Shown here: piece by piece, positions 6,405 to 9,238 of the stretch
Layout: each line of letters starts with the position of its first letter
Numbering within the stretch: position 1 is the stretch's first letter
DNA from: Chloroflexota bacterium
GTDB taxonomy: Bacteria; Chloroflexota; Limnocylindria; QHBO01
Direction: 5' to 3'
Assembly: GCA_005880165.1 (NCBI GenBank)
Contig: VBJP01000197.1
Location: 1 to 9,238, forward strand
Length of the DNA: 9,238 nt
Notes under the pieces: model-generated
Databases searched by the model: none
What the model was told of the DNA's origin: nothing
The model's input: the letters and a program-made list of their open reading frames with translations, nothing else
Translations under genes and position numbers: made by a program

Positions 6405-6504
6405 AAGCCACCCGCCGGGTGCAAGGCGCGGCGTGACAATGCTTGGAGTCCCAGCCCGCCTCGCCGTTGCTCAGGGTCCTTACCTGCTCCTCGCCGCGTG
6501 ACGC

Positions 6505-6936
6505 GTGGCTGTCCTCATCTACCTGCTCGGTGCATTTGGCGGCGCCGCATCGGGACTGCAGACTGCCGTTAACGGCCGGCTTGGTACCCTCGTCGGAGCG
6601 CTCAATGCAGCGGTCATCTCAACGACCGCCGCGCTGGTATCCCTCCTGGTGTACTCCCTGCTGACCCGCCAGCTTGACTTCGGACAGTGGTCGAAGGCAC
6701 CGGTCGTGCTTCTCACTGGCGGCATCCTTGGGGCGTTCTTCGTGACGTCGGTGATCTACGTTGTTCCGCGGTTGGGCGTGGTCGCCGCGGTACTGCTGAT
6801 AATCCTCGGGCAGCTGATCGTTGCCACGCTGACCGACCAATTCGGCCTCTTCGGTAACCCGCACATCGACCTCAGCCCGGCCCGGGGACTCGGGATTGGG
6901 CTTGTCATCGTCGGGTTCATGCTTGCTCGCGCCTAG
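6505..6936 (+). CDS. DMT-superfamily membrane protein, YdcZ/DUF606 type
   Basis: 143 residues, almost wholly hydrophobic, with about five membrane helices. This matches the half-size DUF606/YdcZ members of the drug/metabolite transporter superfamily. The first helix 'LIYLLGAFGGAASGLQTAVN' with Gln18 and Asn23 ('LQTAVNGRLG') is the family signature; 'GGILGAFFVTSVIYVVPRLG' and 'LLIILGQLIVATLTDQFG' are the conserved middle helices, and the C-terminus ends 'GLGIGLVIVGFMLARA'. Such proteins probably work as dimers; their substrates are mostly unknown. The GTG at 6505 lies directly after an in-frame TGA at 6499, so it is the first possible start; no Shine-Dalgarno is visible, and translation might depend on the tiny upstream frame ending at 6501. 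Only 18 bases separate it from the amidohydrolase gene, indicating an operon and perhaps movement of the same compound or its product. Confidence 0.88.
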   Translation: MAVLIYLLGAFGGAASGLQTAVNGRLGTLVGALNAAVISTTAALVSLLVYSLLTRQLDFGQWSKAPVVLLTGGILGAFFVTSVIYVVPRLGVVAAVLLIILGQLIVATLTDQFGLFGNPHIDLSPARGLGIGLVIVGFMLARA

Positions 6937-6940
6937 AACG

Positions 6941-6947
6941 AGAGGAG
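6941..6947 (+). promoter_or_regulatory. Ribosome binding site of the amidohydrolase gene
   Basis: AGAGGAG stands 7 bases before the GTG at 6955 and supports this non-ATG start, which also gives the expected amidohydrolase N-terminus. Confidence 0.65.
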
Positions 6948-6954
6948 CGCTCTA

Positions 6955-8256
6955 GTGGCATTTGATCTCGTGATCCGAGGCGCTCAGCTACGTGGTGCGC
7001 CCGAGTTGACCGACATAGGTATTTCAGAAGGTCTTATCTCCGAGATCGCACCCCGTGTAACTACCGAGTCATCCGAGGTCATCGACGCCGGAGGCCGGCT
7101 TGTTGTGCCTGGCTTCATCGACTCCCATTTCCATATCGGTAAGTCCTTTTACGGCCGAGAGGCACATCGCTACGACTATCGCCAGCCCGAATGGGATCCA
7201 CCTGGGCTGGCGGAACGTTACCAGCGTCGCTATCGCTCGGCGATGGCCGACTACGAGCTCCGCTACGAGAACATCATCCCGATCGTCAAGCAATGGGCAT
7301 GGAAGGAGGCGTACACGGTCGAGGATGTGGCAAGGCGCATCGGCGAGGCCCTGACGCTCGGGCTCGGAAACGGTGTGGTTGCATGTCGGATGTTCATCGA
7401 CGTGGACAGTTTCGCCGGGCTGACCGAGCTGAAGGGAGCGCTCGAGGCCAAGCGCCGCTTCGGAGGGCTCATGCAGCTTCAGATCTGCGCATTTCCTCAA
7501 GAGGGCCTTGACGCGGACCCCCAGACGGCGACGTTGATGAACAACGCCATGGAGCTCGGCGCCGATGTGGTAGGAGGCCTGCCATGGATCGAGTGGACCG
7601 ACGACCTGTGCAAACGCCATGCTGATTTCTGCTTCGAGCTCGCGGAACGGTTCGACGCTCCGCTCCATTTCCTGTGCGACGACGCCAAGAGTGCAATGGC
7701 CAGGTCATTGGAGTACGTGGCGTCCAAGACCATCCAGACTGGTCGGTACGGCAGAGTCGCCTCGAGTCACAACGGCGCCCTGTCGACGTATCCGGATGCC
7801 CATGCACTCAAGGTGATGAACCTTGTTCGCAACGCCGAGATGAGCATCTCATGCAACAGCCAGGTGAACCTGCTCGGGGCGCTGACCCGAGTTCACGAAA
7901 TGGTCGACCTGGGAATCAATGTGTCGATCGGCCAAGACGACGTCGACAACTTCTACTACCCGTTCGGCCGGGAGGATCCTCTCGAGTGGGCGTGGTCCAT
8001 GGCTCACGCGGGCGGCTTTGCCTATCCGCGAGGGATCGAACAGGTCTTCGACATGATCACGGTGAACGGAGCACGGACCCTCGGGCTTGAGCGTTACGGC
8101 CTGGAAGCGGGCTGTCGAGCGGATCTTGTCGTGCTTGACTGCAGCCATCCCCGCGACGCGATCCAATACCAGGTCGACCGTCTTCATGTCATCACCAACG
8201 GTCGTCGCGTCGCGGGAACGAAGCGCGAGCGGTGGGTTGCCGGTGCGCAGACCTGA
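6955..8256 (+). CDS. Cytosine-deaminase-like amidohydrolase with altered metal ligands
   Basis: 433 residues, amidohydrolase superfamily, closest in layout to cytosine deaminase CodA (about 427 residues). The N-terminal small beta domain ('DLVIRGAQL', 'VIDAGGRLVVPGFIDSHFH') leads into the TIM barrel. H58-x-H60 is the first metal-binding pair; 'CAFPQEG' (178-184) carries the Gln that contacts the pyrimidine in CodA; H272 ('SSHNGA') and D328 ('GQDDV') match the later ligands. Aligned from memory, CodA His214 and the catalytic Glu217 (in 'HCDE') correspond here to Leu240 and Asp243 ('FLCDD'), with a His only two residues earlier (H238). The enzyme may thus hydrolyse a different cyclic amide or amine, or use an unusual metal site. 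A GTG start with AGAGGAG supports 6955. It is co-directional with the DMT gene (18 bases upstream) and the BtpA-like remnant downstream, whose frame it shares. Deamination of cytosine itself should not be assumed. Confidence 0.82.
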   Translation: MAFDLVIRGAQLRGAPELTDIGISEGLISEIAPRVTTESSEVIDAGGRLVVPGFIDSHFHIGKSFYGREAHRYDYRQPEWDPPGLAERYQRRYRSAMADYELRYENIIPIVKQWAWKEAYTVEDVARRIGEALTLGLGNGVVACRMFIDVDSFAGLTELKGALEAKRRFGGLMQLQICAFPQEGLDADPQTATLMNNAMELGADVVGGLPWIEWTDDLCKRHADFCFELAERFDAPLHFLCDDAKSAMARSLEYVASKTIQTGRYGRVASSHNGALSTYPDAHALKVMNLVRNAEMSISCNSQVNLLGALTRVHEMVDLGINVSIGQDDVDNFYYPFGREDPLEWAWSMAHAGGFAYPRGIEQVFDMITVNGARTLGLERYGLEAGCRADLVVLDCSHPRDAIQYQVDRLHVITNGRRVAGTKRERWVAGAQT

Positions 8257-8319
8257 TTCGGATCAGGGCCCACAAGCGAGTTCCGTTCAGGGAGCGGGAC
8301 CCTCCGCGAAATTTTCGGC

Positions 8320-8688
8320 GTGGAGAAGCCGGTCATCGCCATGGCCCACTTCCTGCCCTTGCCGGGAAGCCCGCTCTATGACTCGGCTGGCGGAGTGGCG
8401 AGGATCGTCGAGGCAATGGCCACGGACGTCCAAGCCCTGCTCGACGGAGGCGTTGACGCGATCCTCTTCTGCAATGAAAGTGACCGACCCTATTCCCTGG
8501 AGGCGCCGGCCGAAGCCATCGCAACGATGGCTCGCGTCATCGCGGAGATGACGCCCTGTACCCGCTGTTCCGCGAAACGTACGAGCGTCTCAAGGACCTG
8601 TATCCCCGACTTAGTGGAACCGCTCAACGAGCCGCTTCCTGAAAGAGAAGCATCACGAATCGCGGAGCGGTTCAAGCCGTGGCGATGA
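8320..8688 (+). pseudogene. Truncated BtpA/SgcQ-family gene
   Basis: The first ~76 codons clearly resemble the BtpA/SgcQ family of TIM-barrel proteins: 'KPVIAMAHFLPLPGSPLYD' (3-21), 'ADVQALL'-type helix and 'GGVDAILFCNESDRPYSLEA' (43-62). Family members are about 260-280 residues. Here the similarity ends at about base 8549 and is followed by Arg/Cys/Pro-rich sequence of no family likeness up to TGA at 8686. The usual N-terminal element 'LREIFG' is present in frame at 8302-8319, but no ATG, GTG or TTG precedes it. The only start is the GTG at 8320, with no Shine-Dalgarno at the right distance. The start and the last two-thirds of the gene are therefore both missing. Members occur next to sugar and nucleoside catabolic genes, but their reactions are poorly defined. 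Probably not functional. Confidence 0.75.
8550..8642 (+). pseudogene. C-terminal remnant of a probable FGGY carbohydrate kinase
   Basis: In a frame different from the BtpA fragment, the sequence reads 'DALYPLFRETYERLKDLYPRL', listed here in parts as DALYPLFRETYER and LKDLYPRLSGTAQRAAS, ending at TGA 8640-8642. The pattern Y-x-x-x-[FY]-x-x-x-Y-x-x-L-x-x-L-[YF]-P-x-L at the very end of a protein is how xylulokinase- and gluconokinase-type FGGY kinases finish. It begins exactly where the BtpA similarity stops (about 8545-8556) and is followed 59 bases later by the SDR gene. This suggests a deletion that joined two genes of an operon. The stretch is only ~30 codons, so the kinase identification is tentative. 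Confidence 0.5.
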
Positions 8689-8689
8689 C

Positions 8690-8696
8690 AAGGAGG
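8690..8696 (+). promoter_or_regulatory. Ribosome binding site of the SDR gene
   Basis: AAGGAGG lies 5 bases before the TTG at 8702 and fixes that start; no ATG or GTG occurs at a better position before the Rossmann fold begins. Confidence 0.8.
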
Positions 8697-8701
8697 CGGA
8701 A

Positions 8702-9238
8702 TTGCGACTTAAGGGAATTGTGATCGCGATCACGGGCGGTGGTGCCGGAATAGGGCGTGCATGCGCGCTCGCCTACGCCCGCGAAGGAGCTACCGTCGCA
8801 GTCACCGACATAAACGCTGACGCTGCGGCTGCGGTCGCAAAAGAGATCGTTGGCAATGAAGGCGAGGCCTCTTCCTGGCCCCTTGACGTGGTCGACCGCC
8901 GCTCCGTTGATGCGGTCGTTGAGGCGACCGTTGCCAGGTTCGGGCGCATTGACATTTGGCATAACAACGCTGGCGTGAGCACGATGAACCGATTCGTTGA
9001 CCTGACCGAGCGAGATTGGGAGCTGAACATGGGTGTGAACGCCATGGGAACCTTCAATTGCTCTCAAGCTGTTGCCCGTCATTTCATCGCTCGGGGCGGG
9101 GGCGGCCGGATCATCAATACCGCGTCGATGGCGGGCAAGCGGGGCAACGCGCCGTATCTCGCCACATACGTTGCGAGCAAGTTTGCAGTGGTGGGGCTGA
9201 CCCAGGCGATGGCCGCGGAGCTGGCTCCATACGACGTC
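8702..9238 (+). CDS. SDR-family NAD(P)-dependent oxidoreductase (partial, runs off the window)
   Basis: 179 residues are visible, about 70% of a classical short-chain dehydrogenase (250-260 residues). All hallmark motifs are in order: cofactor loop T11-G-G-G-A-G-I-G18; D36 ('VTDIN') at the end of the second strand, which favours NAD over NADP; 'LDV' (61-63); 'NNAG' (88-91); Asn113 ('VNAMGTF'); the catalytic Ser142 ('NTASMAG') and Y156-x-x-x-K160 ('YVASK'). It should therefore be an active dehydrogenase of a hydroxyl or keto group, plausibly a sugar or polyol given the remains of a sugar kinase just upstream; the substrate is not predictable. The start is a TTG with a strong AAGGAGG. The stop lies beyond base 9238. 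Confidence 0.9.
   Translation, partial: MRLKGIVIAITGGGAGIGRACALAYAREGATVAVTDINADAAAAVAKEIVGNEGEASSWPLDVVDRRSVDAVVEATVARFGRIDIWHNNAGVSTMNRFVDLTERDWELNMGVNAMGTFNCSQAVARHFIARGGGGRIINTASMAGKRGNAPYLATYVASKFAVVGLTQAMAAELAPYDV

Noticed and set aside
6409..6421. CACCC/GGGTG hairpin upstream of the DMT gene as a riboswitch element
   Set aside because: It is only 5 bp, and I saw no match to guanidine (ykkC or mini-ykkC), preQ1 or other riboswitch motifs around it.
5854..6501. Plus-strand open frame across the start of the binding-protein gene
   Set aside because: Antisense to a clear lipoprotein gene with signal peptide and Shine-Dalgarno; only the last 20 codons lie in free space and are listed separately as a possible leader.

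Overview
The window looks like chromosomal DNA of a high-GC, free-living bacterium. The Ser/Ala-rich linker after the lipobox of the solute-binding protein, the probable F420- or FMN-dependent luciferase-type oxidoreductase, the frequent GTG/TTG starts and a sugar ABC transporter with no ATPase gene beside it all fit Chloroflexota (Limnocylindria-like) or Actinomycetota. This assignment is inference; no rRNA or other marker gene is present. No phage gene, transposase, CRISPR array or complete RNA gene was seen.

Layout. (1) 68-1157, minus: a winged-helix protein of the HTH_42/AlkZ-like family whose last ~55 residues lie in another frame, so it is probably broken. (2) 1291-2620, plus: a two-gene unit of a VOC/glyoxalase-fold protein and a luciferase-like monooxygenase, 4 bases apart. 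(3) 2621-2864: a gene-free convergent gap holding a sequence that resembles the 3' end of a tRNA on the minus strand. (4) 6294-2865, minus: a carbohydrate ABC importer operon (lipoprotein binding protein, MalF-type permease, MalG-type permease) ending in a small Rdx/SelW-like CxxC protein. A perfect 11-bp hairpin lies between the binding-protein and permease genes. (5) 6505-9238, plus, divergent from (4): a YdcZ/DUF606-type DMT membrane protein, a cytosine-deaminase-like amidohydrolase, a truncated BtpA/SgcQ-family gene joined to what looks like the last ~30 codons of an FGGY sugar kinase, and an SDR dehydrogenase cut by the window edge.

How it may work together. Clusters (4) and (5) share a 210-bp divergent control region and look like one catabolic locus. 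The ABC system would import a sugar-containing compound, and the amidohydrolase, BtpA-like protein, kinase and dehydrogenase would process it. A substrate with both an amide or ring nitrogen and a sugar or polyol part (for example a nucleoside-like N-glycoside) would explain the mixture, but nothing in the sequence proves it. The locus appears damaged: the BtpA-kinase junction has lost about 2 kb compared with intact versions of the two families. Either the path is decaying in this strain, or the contig is misassembled there.

The most interesting points are the amidohydrolase with an altered metal site, the BtpA/FGGY deletion junction, and the thiol-redox protein at the end of a sugar-transporter operon.
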